Source: Caldilinea sp. CFX5 (GTDB taxonomy: Bacteria > Chloroflexota > Anaerolineae > Caldilineales > Caldilineaceae). Taken from it: a stretch of 64,000 nucleotides of DNA. Positions 1-8,393 of this stretch are shown in pieces. The translations under genes and the position numbers were made by a program. A model generated the notes under the pieces. It was given only the letters and a program-made list of their open reading frames with translations, was not told the DNA's origin and ran no database searches. The DNA is taken from positions 58,360-122,359 of the forward strand of contig QWII01000020.1 in the NCBI GenBank assembly GCA_021405325.1, given 5' to 3'. How positions within the stretch are numbered: the stretch's first letter is position 1; the number at the start of each line of letters is the position of its first letter.

Positions 1-264
1 CGCGCCGTGGACAATGGCGCCGTGACCAACAGTGACGCCAACGCCAACCCACACGGGGAAGCCAGGGTCAACATGAAAGATCGCGCCTTCTTGGATATTG
101 GTACGCGCCCCGATAAAAATCGGCTCCACATCCCCACGTAACGAGGCATGAAACCAGACGCTGCACGCCTCCGACAGGGTAACATCGCCAACGACAACAA
201 CATCGTAGGCGCGAAAAACGGTGGGGTGAATTTGGTGGGGGCGAAATTCGGTATAAAAGTTCAT
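1..264 (-). CDS. gamma-type carbonic anhydrase / hexapeptide-repeat protein (partial)
   Basis: The N-terminal 88 codons of a gene that runs off the left edge. The frame gives a left-handed beta-helix protein of the gamma carbonic anhydrase (YrdA/CaiE) family. Family landmarks are visible: LRGDVEPIFIG, then TNIQEGAIFHVD with the first metal-binding His, and VGHGAIVHG with another. Known family members are trimers that bind zinc or iron between subunits, and only some have proven CO2 hydration activity, so the substrate is open. The ATG at 262-264 directly follows, by 5 bases, the stop of the upstream nuclease gene, so the two are probably co-transcribed. The C-terminal half is outside the window. 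Confidence 0.85.
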   Translation of the reverse strand, partial: MNFYTEFRPHQIHPTVFRAYDVVVVGDVTLSEACSVWFHASLRGDVEPIFIGARTNIQEGAIFHVDPGFPVWVGVGVTVGHGAIVHGA

Positions 265-269
265 GGCAA

Positions 270-1169
270 TCATTCATCCGCTTGATAGAGTTTTATCTTT
301 GTCAGAAAATTGTCCAGCGTATCGGTTTGCACAGCCGCGACGAATAGCTGTTCCAATGCGGTGTCATCTTCAATCGCTGTAATGGCTTTTTCAAGTTCAC
401 GATAGGTGATAATTGGCGGATTTAGACGCAGGACAATGATATTTAAAATATCCTGTTGTCGCGTCAAACGGGCAACCTCGACTCGTGCTGCCGCACGTTC
501 GGCGCGCACTCGACGCAAATAAGGCGTATCAACGACAAATTCTTCGCTATCAATTAACTTCTCCAACATCGCCAAAATCCTTTCATCATCAACCAGCGCC
601 ACCAACGTCGTAAAAAGCCTCCCCTGTAATTCCTGATCTTCCACTGCTTTTAACTGCGTTACCACATCCGGCACGAGGGCATCGACGTTACTCATTTGTG
701 TTTGCCCAATTAATGGTAACAAACCAGGGCGTGCTAACGCAAGTAGCTCTTCCGCCTTCAATTTCCACAAATGGACAACACGATACTTCCAGCGCAACGT
801 GTTAGAGCCATCCGGCGCTTTGATCTCATGCTCACCAGTGTCGCGTGCGCCAACACCCTCGCCAACATAGAAGACCACACTGTACAAGTCAAGTTCACGT
901 TCGGCTTCAACAACACGCGTGATATAGTCCAGCATCCGCCACTTCATCGGTTTGCGGCTGCTGCGCCCTTGAAATTCAATATGCAATAGCGCAGTCCGAC
1001 CAGTAGCCAACAGCACACGGAAGAGATGATCTGCCCGTACAGGCTCACCACCCGGCAATTCGATATTGACTGTCTGCGCGTCTACCACCTCTGCCTCTAA
1101 TAGCCAGGCGGCAATATCTTTGATCGACGTATGGAACAAGCGCTTCAGAGGATCATCAGTTTCAGCCAT
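270..1169 (-). CDS. Rpn/YhgA-like PD-(D/E)XK nuclease family protein
   Basis: A 299-residue protein if started at the ATG at 1167-1169 (MAETDDPLKRLF). Longer readings extend into the upstream gene and look unlike the family. The N-terminal half has a PD-(D/E)XK-like core, including the segment LLHIEFQGRSSRKPMKWRM, the usual E-x-Q/K strand of Rpn (recombination-promoting nuclease / transposase_31-like) proteins. The C-terminal part is helical. Relatives promote RecA-independent recombination or act as small DNases; here the function is inferred from the fold only. The start overlaps the stop of the lyase gene by 8 bases, which suggests translational coupling to a metabolic operon, an odd partnership. 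Confidence 0.7.
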   Translation of the reverse strand: MAETDDPLKRLFHTSIKDIAAWLLEAEVVDAQTVNIELPGGEPVRADHLFRVLLATGRTALLHIEFQGRSSRKPMKWRMLDYITRVVEAERELDLYSVVFYVGEGVGARDTGEHEIKAPDGSNTLRWKYRVVHLWKLKAEELLALARPGLLPLIGQTQMSNVDALVPDVVTQLKAVEDQELQGRLFTTLVALVDDERILAMLEKLIDSEEFVVDTPYLRRVRAERAAARVEVARLTRQQDILNIIVLRLNPPIITYRELEKAITAIEDDTALEQLFVAAVQTDTLDNFLTKIKLYQADE

Positions 1170-2514
1170 TGGCAAGCTTTCCAAGTACATTGTCAATGAA
1201 AATCGATGTTTGCCCAGTGTAGTTAGCCGGGTCAAGCATCCGACGCAACTTCTCATCCGGGACAGCATTGCTAATCTCCGGCACGGTTGACAAAACACTA
1301 TAGAGCGAACGATTTTCGGTCAACGCTTTGGCGCAAGCATCATAAACGACATCATGTGCCTGTTGCCGACCGATGAATTGCCCCAAGTGCATCATCACCG
1401 CTTCAGCCACAATCTGACCGTTGGTCAGTTCCAGGTTTTGGCGCATCTTCTCCGGGTGGACGACCAGCCCATCAAAGATGGCAATACTGTGTTGCAGCGC
1501 AGCCCCGGTCAGTTGACAGACATGGGGCAGCAGATCCCACTCCACATGCCATTCACCCATCGCCCGCTCATGTTCCGGTTGCATAGCGCTCAACATGCTG
1601 GGTACTTGTTGACGCGTCAGTTGGGCAATGCCAATCACCGCCTCACAGAGAATCGGGTTGCGCTTCTGCGGCATCGTGCTAGAGCTGCCTTTGCCGTGGA
1701 CAAAGGGTTCTTCCACCTCGCCAAATTCATTCTGTTGGAGAACCGCTACTTCTCGCGCCACTTTGCCCAAGGTTGCGGTCAATAACCCACATAGGGAAAC
1801 AAACTCACCAAAACTGTCACGCGCGGTATGCCAGGCAATAGCAGCCGGGGCCAGGTTTAATTCAGCCGCCAATGCTTGATGCACTGCCCACCCATTTTCA
1901 CCTAAGGAAGCTAGCGTACCAGCCGCACCATTAAACGAACACCGCAACAGCCGTGGCCGGCACTGGATAAAACGTTCGGCGTGGCGCTGCAACTCATCGA
2001 TCCAGACCGCCACCTTAAAACCAAAGGTGATCGGCAGCGCATGTTGACCATGCGTCCGCCCCGCCATCACTGTGTCACGGTGGGCTTGTGCGATTTTGGT
2101 CAAAGCGGCGATCAATTGCGCTACCGCCTGTTCGATCAAAGTCAACGCCGAACGCAACTGCAAGACATTCCCCGTATCCATAATGTCCTGCGTCGTCGCG
2201 CCCCAGTGGACATAGCGACCGGCCTCCCCGGCACAGCGCGCCGCCAGTTGACGCACCAAGGGCAGAATCGGATAGCCGACGAGGTTTGTACCGCTGCGCA
2301 ACTTATCGTAATCAATGCCCTCCGCCTTCGCCTGCCGCGTAATTTCCTCAGCCGCCGCTTGAGGAATAATGTTTAACCGAGCCTGGGCGCGCGCCAATGC
2401 CGCTTCCACATCCAGCCAGCACTGCACCAGATGGGCATCGTCAAAAATCGTCCGCATGGCATCAGTGCTGTAAAAATCACGGAAGATCAACGAATCAACA
2501 ATGTGACTTGGCAT
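1162..2514 (-). CDS. adenylosuccinate lyase / CMLE-like lyase (fumarase superfamily)
   Basis: A full-length 450-residue member of the aspartase/fumarase superfamily. The signature GSSSTMPQKRNP lies at residues 276-287, HWGATTQD at 103-110 and GRTHGQHA at 152-159, which are the three conserved active-site regions. Length and the HWGATTQD box fit both adenylosuccinate lyase (PurB) and 3-carboxy-cis,cis-muconate cycloisomerase (PcaB). The neighbouring short-chain dehydrogenase and the lack of purine genes favour a catabolic elimination or cycloisomerase role, but this is inference. It lies 9 bases downstream of the SDR gene and overlaps the nuclease gene, so the set 3399-270 looks like one operon. 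Confidence 0.8.
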   Translation of the reverse strand: MPSHIVDSLIFRDFYSTDAMRTIFDDAHLVQCWLDVEAALARAQARLNIIPQAAAEEITRQAKAEGIDYDKLRSGTNLVGYPILPLVRQLAARCAGEAGRYVHWGATTQDIMDTGNVLQLRSALTLIEQAVAQLIAALTKIAQAHRDTVMAGRTHGQHALPITFGFKVAVWIDELQRHAERFIQCRPRLLRCSFNGAAGTLASLGENGWAVHQALAAELNLAPAAIAWHTARDSFGEFVSLCGLLTATLGKVAREVAVLQQNEFGEVEEPFVHGKGSSSTMPQKRNPILCEAVIGIAQLTRQQVPSMLSAMQPEHERAMGEWHVEWDLLPHVCQLTGAALQHSIAIFDGLVVHPEKMRQNLELTNGQIVAEAVMMHLGQFIGRQQAHDVVYDACAKALTENRSLYSVLSTVPEISNAVPDEKLRRMLDPANYTGQTSIFIDNVLGKLANG

Positions 2515-2523
2515 GAATCGACC

Positions 2524-3399
2524 TCAGTTCATCTCATAGCCGCCATCGACATTGAGGGCTTGACCGGTGATGCAATCAGCATCCGTGGAACAGAGAAAGG
2601 CCACTGCCCCGCCGATGTCTTCCGGTGTAGAGGCGCGCTTAAGCGGAATGGTATTAATAAAGGCGGCAATTGCCTCACCTGGTTGTGTACCAAAGAGCTT
2701 GCCGCGATCCTCGTCAATCTGCTTCCACATGGCTGTGGGTACAACGCCAGGGCAAACCGCATTAACCGTAATGTTATAGGGCGCAAGGGCCAACGCCGCC
2801 GACTGCGTAATGCTAATCACCGCCGCCTTGCTCGCCGAGTAATGAGCTGACAGCGGCCGACCATGCCGTCCAGAGATCGAAGACATATTGACGATCTTGC
2901 CGTTGCTCTGCTGATTAATGGCCGATGACTGACCTGCGGACGGCTTCAGATTCGCAATGTCCGCCAATTTTGTCCCGGCACGCAACTCTTCGGGAATCTG
3001 CCGGATCATCTGGTTTGCCACGGCTTGTAGACAGAAGAACATGCCCCGTTGGTTAATATCGATCACCCGATCCCAATCCGCTTCCGTCAGATCGAGTAGC
3101 GGCTTGGTCTGCGCGACGCCGGCATTGTTGACCAGAATGTTGATCTGCCCAAAGTGTGCCACCACATCATCCACCATCTTCTGGCTCAAGGAGGCATTGC
3201 TCACATCAACTTGATAGGGCAGCGTTTTCGCCCCAGTTGCGCTGGTAATTTCTTGCGCTGTGCTGGTGGCGGTTTCCACATTGTAATCAGCAATCACCAC
3301 GCTTGCCCCTTCACGAGCCAGGCGCGTGGCAATGCCTTTGCCGATCCCCTGTCCTGCGCCGGTGACAATGGCGACTTTGCCGGCAAAACGTTGTTCCAT
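2524..3399 (-). CDS. SDR family NAD(P)-dependent oxidoreductase
   Basis: A classical short-chain dehydrogenase of 291 residues. The Rossmann motif TGAGQGIG is at 13-20, NNAG at 91-94, the catalytic Ser in NMSSISG at about 173-174, and the Y-x-x-x-K pair at Tyr187 and Lys191. The ending GQALNVDGGYEMN is typical. It is about 35 residues longer than usual SDRs because of an insertion between the NNAG strand and the catalytic serine (about 131-166, rich in Ser/Gln/Asn). The substrate is probably a polyol, sugar or 2-hydroxy acid as in acetoin/sorbitol-type SDRs, but it cannot be read from the sequence. Co-directional with the downstream lyase. Confidence 0.88.
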   Translation of the reverse strand: MEQRFAGKVAIVTGAGQGIGKGIATRLAREGASVVIADYNVETATSTAQEITSATGAKTLPYQVDVSNASLSQKMVDDVVAHFGQINILVNNAGVAQTKPLLDLTEADWDRVIDINQRGMFFCLQAVANQMIRQIPEELRAGTKLADIANLKPSAGQSSAINQQSNGKIVNMSSISGRHGRPLSAHYSASKAAVISITQSAALALAPYNITVNAVCPGVVPTAMWKQIDEDRGKLFGTQPGEAIAAFINTIPLKRASTPEDIGGAVAFLCSTDADCITGQALNVDGGYEMN

Positions 3400-3431
3400 A
3401 GGTCTTTCCTTTTCGTCTCTTCTCTCAATGG

Positions 3432-4067
3432 CTATGAATTTTTGAGCGCACGCAGGTAGCTTACCAGTCGATGCACTTGCGTGGTAGGGTTATCTGTCTG
3501 ATTCTGTGCGGCTTGTTGACCCGCTCGTTCAGCATAGCGAATCGCCAGATCGGTATAGGGAATCAACTGCAAGTAGATGGCTTGACTACCTTTGCTATAC
3601 GCCGGTAGATGCGCCTTAAGATCCCGCAACACATGTTGCCCTGGCGAGTAGGATTCTGATCGGGCATAAGGCTTCGTGGTAAAGATGAAATGCAGCAGCA
3701 ACCAATACTCAAAACATGGCACAGAGGTAATCGCGGTAAACACATCCGCCAACTCCTCAGCAGCCAAATCGCGCACGGCCTGCTGGTAGGTAGAATGTTC
3801 ATCTTTATCAAAGACACAGAATACCCGATCAAAACCCTCTTCCTGCTGATAACGACGCTTGGCGTGAGCGACTACACTCTTTGGGCTGGGGTCAGAATCG
3901 CCATCGATCTCGACATTTGCGGTGTTCAACCGGAGATGCTCGACTAGCTCCCGAAAGTAGTTCGGTTCGGTCTTACTCCCTTCACAGACGATCAACACCC
4001 GATCATACGAAGACCGTTTTGGTTCTCGCCGCTGCAACCCAGGAATCTGTCGTGCCCTACGCGCCAT
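3432..4067 (-). CDS. rloB: RloB-like TOPRIM-domain protein
   Basis: A 211-residue protein that matches the RloB family, a small TOPRIM-fold protein. The TOPRIM signature is complete: the catalytic Glu29 in LIVCEGSKTEPNYF and the DxD motif Asp87/Asp89 in CVFDKDEH. The start ATG lies inside the 3' end of the ATPase gene (11-base overlap), so the two are coupled. Family knowledge: rloA/rloB were first noted as genes linked to restriction loci, and ATPase plus TOPRIM pairs (OLD, Gabija, PARIS) are anti-phage nucleases or effectors. A defence role here is inferred from architecture. The C-terminal region (from about residue 140) is helical. Confidence 0.8.
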   Translation of the reverse strand: MARRARQIPGLQRREPKRSSYDRVLIVCEGSKTEPNYFRELVEHLRLNTANVEIDGDSDPSPKSVVAHAKRRYQQEEGFDRVFCVFDKDEHSTYQQAVRDLAAEELADVFTAITSVPCFEYWLLLHFIFTTKPYARSESYSPGQHVLRDLKAHLPAYSKGSQAIYLQLIPYTDLAIRYAERAGQQAAQNQTDNPTTQVHRLVSYLRALKNS

Positions 4068-5349
4068 TCACGCCTTCCCATACCTTGTTCATTGCACGGA
4101 AATAAGGCAATGCCCCATACCGCCCTTGCAAATAGTGCTTCTCTAGATTCTCCACCCCTTTACGCGGGCTGAAGTCGCTCAACGGATAAAGCGTCGTCGC
4201 ATTAAACTCATCCTTGTCGGTAAACCAGATCTGGTCGCGCCGAAACACTTCCTGATTCAGGATCGAAGTCTCATGCGTTGTAAAGATCAGTTGCGCATTG
4301 TGTCGGTTCAGATGGTTGTCATGAAACAGCTGCACCAAAAACTTCACCAGGTTCGGGTGCAAATTATCATTCAACTCATCTACGATCAACACCGACCCCT
4401 TTGCCAACGCGGCCAACCACGGGCCAGCCAGTGCAAAAAACTTGCGTGTCCCCTCTGACTCTTCTTTGAGTTCCAGCGCAAAGCGCTCTCCCTCACTCCC
4501 CAGATGCACAGTCCTTACATCAAACTGCTCCCCATCTGGCTCTAGCGGTCGCTCCGCCACCATCTTCGACGCCATCTCCATCCGTCGCATGGGATATTTT
4601 AGCTCATATTGGTATTTCCGTTCAACCTCCAGATCAGCGATGGCAAAATCAGCCGCCTGCAAAAAGTTCAACACCTGCTGCTTACCCCCACCGTTTCCTA
4701 CTTGTTTGATGGTAAAATCCGGCGTCAACGGCCCATTACCATACACTTGCAGTGTAGACTGAAACCAATCAAACACCGGCTGCAACTGTGTACTATTCAA
4801 TTGTATTGCCGTCGATAGAAACAGCGCATTCGGCCGTGTCGCCTCTTGCCATAAATACTTCGGCCCAGTCAGCTTCTCCGTATTACCCCATTCATAACGC
4901 TGCGTTTCTGCATTAAACTTCCGGTCGATCCAGCTCTGCGAACGCCCCTTGGGGAAGGCAAAGAGCCACTCTTCCAGGATCTGCTGCTTGGAAGCCACAA
5001 AGCCGTATTGATAGCGCACATCCCCGGCCACAAAATGCACTTCAAATTCTGTGGGTTGGCGTTGCGTCTCTGCATCAAACAGGTAAGGCGTCACCGGCAC
5101 TTCATCCCCTCGTTGGCTCTGGGCTGACCATAACACGATTGCGATCATGGTTTGCAACGCTTTGATCAGGTTCGATTTACCGGATGCGTTCGGGCCATAG
5201 ATCGCAGCCGTGCGCACTAAGTCCAGCCGTCCTTCCAACACAGCGGTCGTATTTGCGCCTTGCAACTCGCTACTGCTGGCGCTCACCATTGACAGGGTTT
5301 GTTGTTGTTTGATTGAACGGTAGTTGGTTACAGCAAATTCTATTAGCAT
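4057..5349 (-). CDS. rloA: RloA-like AAA/ABC-type ATPase (AAA_21)
   Basis: A 430-residue ATP-binding protein of the AAA15/COG1106 type. Walker A GPNASGKSN is at about 52-60, the Walker B strand is SVLIVDELNDNLHP at about 330, and the switch histidine is in LIFTTHETSIL. The N-terminal FAVTNYRSIKQQQTLSM is the classic start of SMC-like/OLD-like ATPases. It shares an operon with the TOPRIM protein RloB downstream and probably senses or gates its activity, as AriA does for AriB in PARIS. A promoter fitting sigma-70 consensus lies about 50 bases upstream (TAGACA, 17-base spacer, TAAAAT). The intergenic region behind it is AT-rich compared with the neighbours. Confidence 0.82.
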   Translation of the reverse strand: MLIEFAVTNYRSIKQQQTLSMVSASSSELQGANTTAVLEGRLDLVRTAAIYGPNASGKSNLIKALQTMIAIVLWSAQSQRGDEVPVTPYLFDAETQRQPTEFEVHFVAGDVRYQYGFVASKQQILEEWLFAFPKGRSQSWIDRKFNAETQRYEWGNTEKLTGPKYLWQEATRPNALFLSTAIQLNSTQLQPVFDWFQSTLQVYGNGPLTPDFTIKQVGNGGGKQQVLNFLQAADFAIADLEVERKYQYELKYPMRRMEMASKMVAERPLEPDGEQFDVRTVHLGSEGERFALELKEESEGTRKFFALAGPWLAALAKGSVLIVDELNDNLHPNLVKFLVQLFHDNHLNRHNAQLIFTTHETSILNQEVFRRDQIWFTDKDEFNATTLYPLSDFSPRKGVENLEKHYLQGRYGALPYFRAMNKVWEGVNGA

Positions 5350-5401
5350 AAGATTGCCTCAGATGGATGTTTTTATCGTCTTTTTTGACAATTTTATGCA
5401 A

Positions 5402-5430
5402 ATTTTAGCACAAGATTCGTTCCTTGTCTA
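5402..5430 (-). promoter_or_regulatory. putative sigma-70 promoter of rloAB
   Basis: On the minus strand, -35 TAGACA at 5430-5425, a 17-base spacer, and -10 TAAAAT at 5407-5402. The expected transcription start is near 5395, leaving a leader of about 45 bases to the ATG, with GAGG as ribosome-binding site. The same -35 word and spacing recur at 23127-23155. The remaining divergent intergenic region (5350-5730) is AT-rich; no other clear element was seen in it. Confidence 0.5.
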
Positions 5431-5730
5431 GTCCCCACTTTTATCTTTTTTGTGACAATTCTCTGGGTTGCTGAAAGGTTGCGACACGATGGTAATGATA
5501 CTTGACCTTTCTTGTGTTCAGGCTGGGCATCAAAAGTGTTAAGGTAACTCTTACTTTACCACAAAACAGCTTTTGTTCTAAAGTTGCTTATCAGTGGCAG
5601 CAGATCGTGTGGTGACAGGGTGACTTTGCACATGACCTTTGGCACTGCCGCACATGACTAGGGCAGCGCGATACTCTCAGAAGAGGACAAAAGATTGAAT
5701 CGCTGATTTCGCTTGTACAATGGAGGATCT

Positions 5731-7263
5731 ATGTTATATCAAGAACGAAACGCAAACATCCCACAGGCTGACCGTTGGTCTTATCTTTGGTTGGCGCTCA
5801 GTGCTGTGCTTGGTCTATTTTCTCTTGGCTATTGGGTAATTCCGTTGGCGGCGTGGCTGTCCACCGTTTTTACCATCCGTTTTTTGCGTACCCAACCGGT
5901 GTGGCGTGGGTTCATGGTGATGGTCATCGTCGCTATTGCCGTCAATGCCTATACTGGGCGCGATATGGTGCCCATGCCCTTTCCGATGTCCATTGGTCTA
6001 CTGGCTGTGCAGGTTTTACTTGGCAGCTTACCCTTTCTTGCGGATCGTTTGTTGACACCCCGGCTCCAAGGCTTTGCTGCTACCCTGGTCTTTCCCCTGG
6101 CAGCCACCGCTTGGGAGTTTCTCAACTTGACCAATAGTCCGTTGGGTAGCTTTGGGTCAGCCGCCTATGTCAACTACGGCAATCTACCGCTCATGCAACT
6201 GGCCTCTGTGACCGGCATCTGGGGCATTACGTTCCTTATGCACTGGTTTGCTACCGTTGCCAACTGGAGTTGGGAACGCGCCTTTGAGCCAAAACTAATC
6301 TGGCGCGGCGTCGCGCTCTATGCGACGATCTTTGCTGCTGTGTTGGCATATGGGAATGCACGCTTATTGTTTGCTCCCCAACCGGCCACCGAGAGTGTAC
6401 GGATGGCCGGCATTACGATTGCGCACAGGCCGCTGTCCGAGGTGATCCCGCTCTTTGAACAGGATATGGCCGCATTCCGCGCAGAAACCAGTACAATTCA
6501 TGAACAATATTTTGCAGCCACGATTCGTGAAGCACGGGCCGGAGCGCGGTTGATCAACTGGCCGGAAGGCGCGGGCATCGGCGTAGCAGAAGATGTTGCT
6601 GCGTTAGTCGCGCAGGGACAGACAATTGCGCAACAAGAGGGCATTTACCTGGCTATGCCAACTTTCACGATCTTCCCCGATGACGAACGTCCAGCCGAAA
6701 ATCGGCTCTTTGTCATCGACCCAGCCGGTAAGGTTGTGATCGACCATGTGAAATATGGCGGTAACTTTTTAGAAGGAACACTACTAGGCAACGGCGTCCT
6801 GCAAACCGTGGAAACGCCTTTTGGTCTGCTCTCTGGGGTGATCTGTTGGGATGCGGATTTTGTGGTCAATATGCGGCAGGCGGGGCAACAGGGTGTAGAT
6901 CTCGTTGTCATCGGCGCTAACGACTGGCCGGGCATCAACGCTGTTCATGCGCAAATGGCGGTCTTCCGTGCCATCGAAAATGGGACAACCATTTTGCGCC
7001 AGGCGTCCAACGGCACATCAATCGCCGTCGATCCCTATGGCCGTGTCCTTGGCTCATTTGACCATTTTACGACCACCGACCGGGTTCTCGTTGCGCAAAT
7101 GCCGGTCAATGCCCATCTCTTTACGCTCTATTCGGTGATTGGTGATGCTTTTGGTTGGGCAACGGTGATTGGGTTTATCGTCATCCTGGTTTGGGCTGTG
7201 ATGCGAGGGCGAAGAGTTCCCTCAGGCGCCGCTGTTCCAGCAGAAGGGGCAGTGACAGCATAA
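5731..7263 (+). CDS. apolipoprotein N-acyltransferase-like, nitrilase-fold membrane protein
   Basis: 510 residues from the ATG at 5731, chosen because GGAGGA sits 4 bases upstream (a TTG 18 bases earlier is less likely). Several membrane helices fill the first ~220 residues, followed by a carbon-nitrogen hydrolase domain and one last helix near the C-terminus. The nitrilase triad is visible: Glu in LINWPEGAG, Lys in DHVKYGGN and Cys in GVICWDADF. This is the arrangement of Lnt, which adds the third acyl chain to lipoproteins on the outer face of the cytoplasmic membrane. The window encodes several lipoproteins that could be substrates. Chloroflexota generally lack a classical outer membrane, so the role may differ from that in Gram-negatives. 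Confidence 0.72.
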   Translation: MLYQERNANIPQADRWSYLWLALSAVLGLFSLGYWVIPLAAWLSTVFTIRFLRTQPVWRGFMVMVIVAIAVNAYTGRDMVPMPFPMSIGLLAVQVLLGSLPFLADRLLTPRLQGFAATLVFPLAATAWEFLNLTNSPLGSFGSAAYVNYGNLPLMQLASVTGIWGITFLMHWFATVANWSWERAFEPKLIWRGVALYATIFAAVLAYGNARLLFAPQPATESVRMAGITIAHRPLSEVIPLFEQDMAAFRAETSTIHEQYFAATIREARAGARLINWPEGAGIGVAEDVAALVAQGQTIAQQEGIYLAMPTFTIFPDDERPAENRLFVIDPAGKVVIDHVKYGGNFLEGTLLGNGVLQTVETPFGLLSGVICWDADFVVNMRQAGQQGVDLVVIGANDWPGINAVHAQMAVFRAIENGTTILRQASNGTSIAVDPYGRVLGSFDHFTTTDRVLVAQMPVNAHLFTLYSVIGDAFGWATVIGFIVILVWAVMRGRRVPSGAAVPAEGAVTA

Positions 7264-7327
7264 ACTTCTGATGAATGAGAGACCAACAGCGATGGGGGTC
7301 AACATGGCTTATAGTCTCTCGTTTCAT

Positions 7328-7729
7328 TCAAGTAGACAAAAGCAACAGACTGTTGCAAATCAGGCCAAGCAACAGAGGAAGATAAAGCACAGCCCGTAGA
7401 TCGCCATAGGCAACTGCGCCAAATGTTAACAAAATGATCAGCAGTTGAGCCGCCACTATCCATCGCCCCCAGCCAACACGCCTGCCACTGTTGCGCCAGT
7501 ACACAAAAGCCAGCCAAAGGGTCAATAGCGCGCTCACCATTGTCAGCACCACGCCGATCCACGCTAGATTCGCCGGCACACGATAGCGACCAGTTCCCTC
7601 TAAAGCCAGGCTAGCGCCCAATCCCAGCAACGTAGCTGCACAAAAAATGCCAAGCAAGCCACTCAATAACGCCAACAGAACGCTCAAAACAGGTGAGATT
7701 GGTCGTCGAGAATCCAGTGGTTGTGACAT
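7328..7729 (-). CDS. hypothetical four-helix membrane protein
   Basis: 133 residues with about four hydrophobic helices (residues ~12-40, 52-75, 88-108, 112-130) and short polar loops; the N-terminus MSQPLDSRRPISP is cytoplasm-like. No family was recognised. It lies tail-to-tail with the acyltransferase and 34 bases downstream of the VOC gene, so it may be co-transcribed with that gene. Another reading frame of the same strand is also open at 7299-7562 but is rich in residues unlikely for a real protein and lacks a start context. Confidence 0.55.
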   Translation of the reverse strand: MSQPLDSRRPISPVLSVLLALLSGLLGIFCAATLLGLGASLALEGTGRYRVPANLAWIGVVLTMVSALLTLWLAFVYWRNSGRRVGWGRWIVAAQLLIILLTFGAVAYGDLRAVLYLPLLLGLICNSLLLLST

Positions 7730-7763
7730 GAATGCCTTCTCCCCAAAGCAGCCTGCAATTCAT

Positions 7764-8222
7764 CTACACCGGCGGCTGTACTAATTCCAGGGTAATCCCA
7801 TCAGGGTCGGTGAAATAGACAGAATAGCCCCCCTTGTTCACCCCTTCTGTAATGTAATTAGGCTCCGACTTGAAATTCACCCCCAGCGCTTTCATCCTCG
7901 CATATTCTGTCATCATATCATCAACTTGAAAGGCCCAGTGGCCGACGCCAGTGCGGTTGGTATCGAGGGGAATGTCTGCGCCCCGTGGATTGACATACTC
8001 GATCAACTCAATGTGATGCAGAGACCGCGGAACCGGCAGCCCCGGCACACGCAATTGCGCGACCTTGAGATGAATGTCAGGAAAGCCGACCAGTTTAGAA
8101 GTATAGGCGTTAGCCTGGATCTGACCGCGCACATATTCCAACCCCAACACTTCTGTATACCACTGCACTGACCGTTCCAAGTTACTAACGGTAAACGAAA
8201 CATGCCAAAAACATTGGATCAT
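7764..8222 (-). CDS. VOC family (glyoxalase/dioxygenase-like) protein
   Basis: 152 residues forming a vicinal-oxygen-chelate fold with two beta-alpha-beta-beta-beta modules. Candidate metal ligands are His7 (CFWHVSFTVSN), His in TGVGHWAFQVDD (~94) and Glu146 in DGITLELVQPP, the last being the usual final ligand. The ending YFTDPDGITLEL is the family hallmark. The length fits single-chain glyoxalases, extradiol dioxygenase-like proteins and epimerases; the substrate is unknown. A long inverted repeat lies directly upstream (8266-8392). Confidence 0.8.
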   Translation of the reverse strand: MIQCFWHVSFTVSNLERSVQWYTEVLGLEYVRGQIQANAYTSKLVGFPDIHLKVAQLRVPGLPVPRSLHHIELIEYVNPRGADIPLDTNRTGVGHWAFQVDDMMTEYARMKALGVNFKSEPNYITEGVNKGGYSVYFTDPDGITLELVQPPV

Positions 8223-8265
8223 TGCTCTGCTCCCTACGCGAATTGTTTATGATGTCAGTTGCACC

Positions 8266-8392
8266 GGAACACAACAACGGATTTAGGAAGCAACAGATTG
8301 CTGTTGATGAGCGCTGTTGATTTATTTCGTTGACAGAACACTATCTTACTACGCATGAAATCCGTTGCTTCCTAAATCCGTTGTTGTGTTCC
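8266..8392. repeat. long inverted repeat (hairpin repeat, CGGATT family, copy 1)
   Basis: Arms at 8266-8294 and 8364-8392 are perfect over 29 bases, and continue after one mismatch for 4 more (8295-8299 with 8359-8363). The roughly 60-base centre shows no gene. The arm carries ACGGATTTAGGAAGCAAC, a word that recurs in modified form in the arms at 15095 and 63499. It separates the VOC gene from the end of the Hsp70 gene, with its right end only two bases from that stop codon. Confidence 0.85.
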
Positions 8393-8393
8393 C

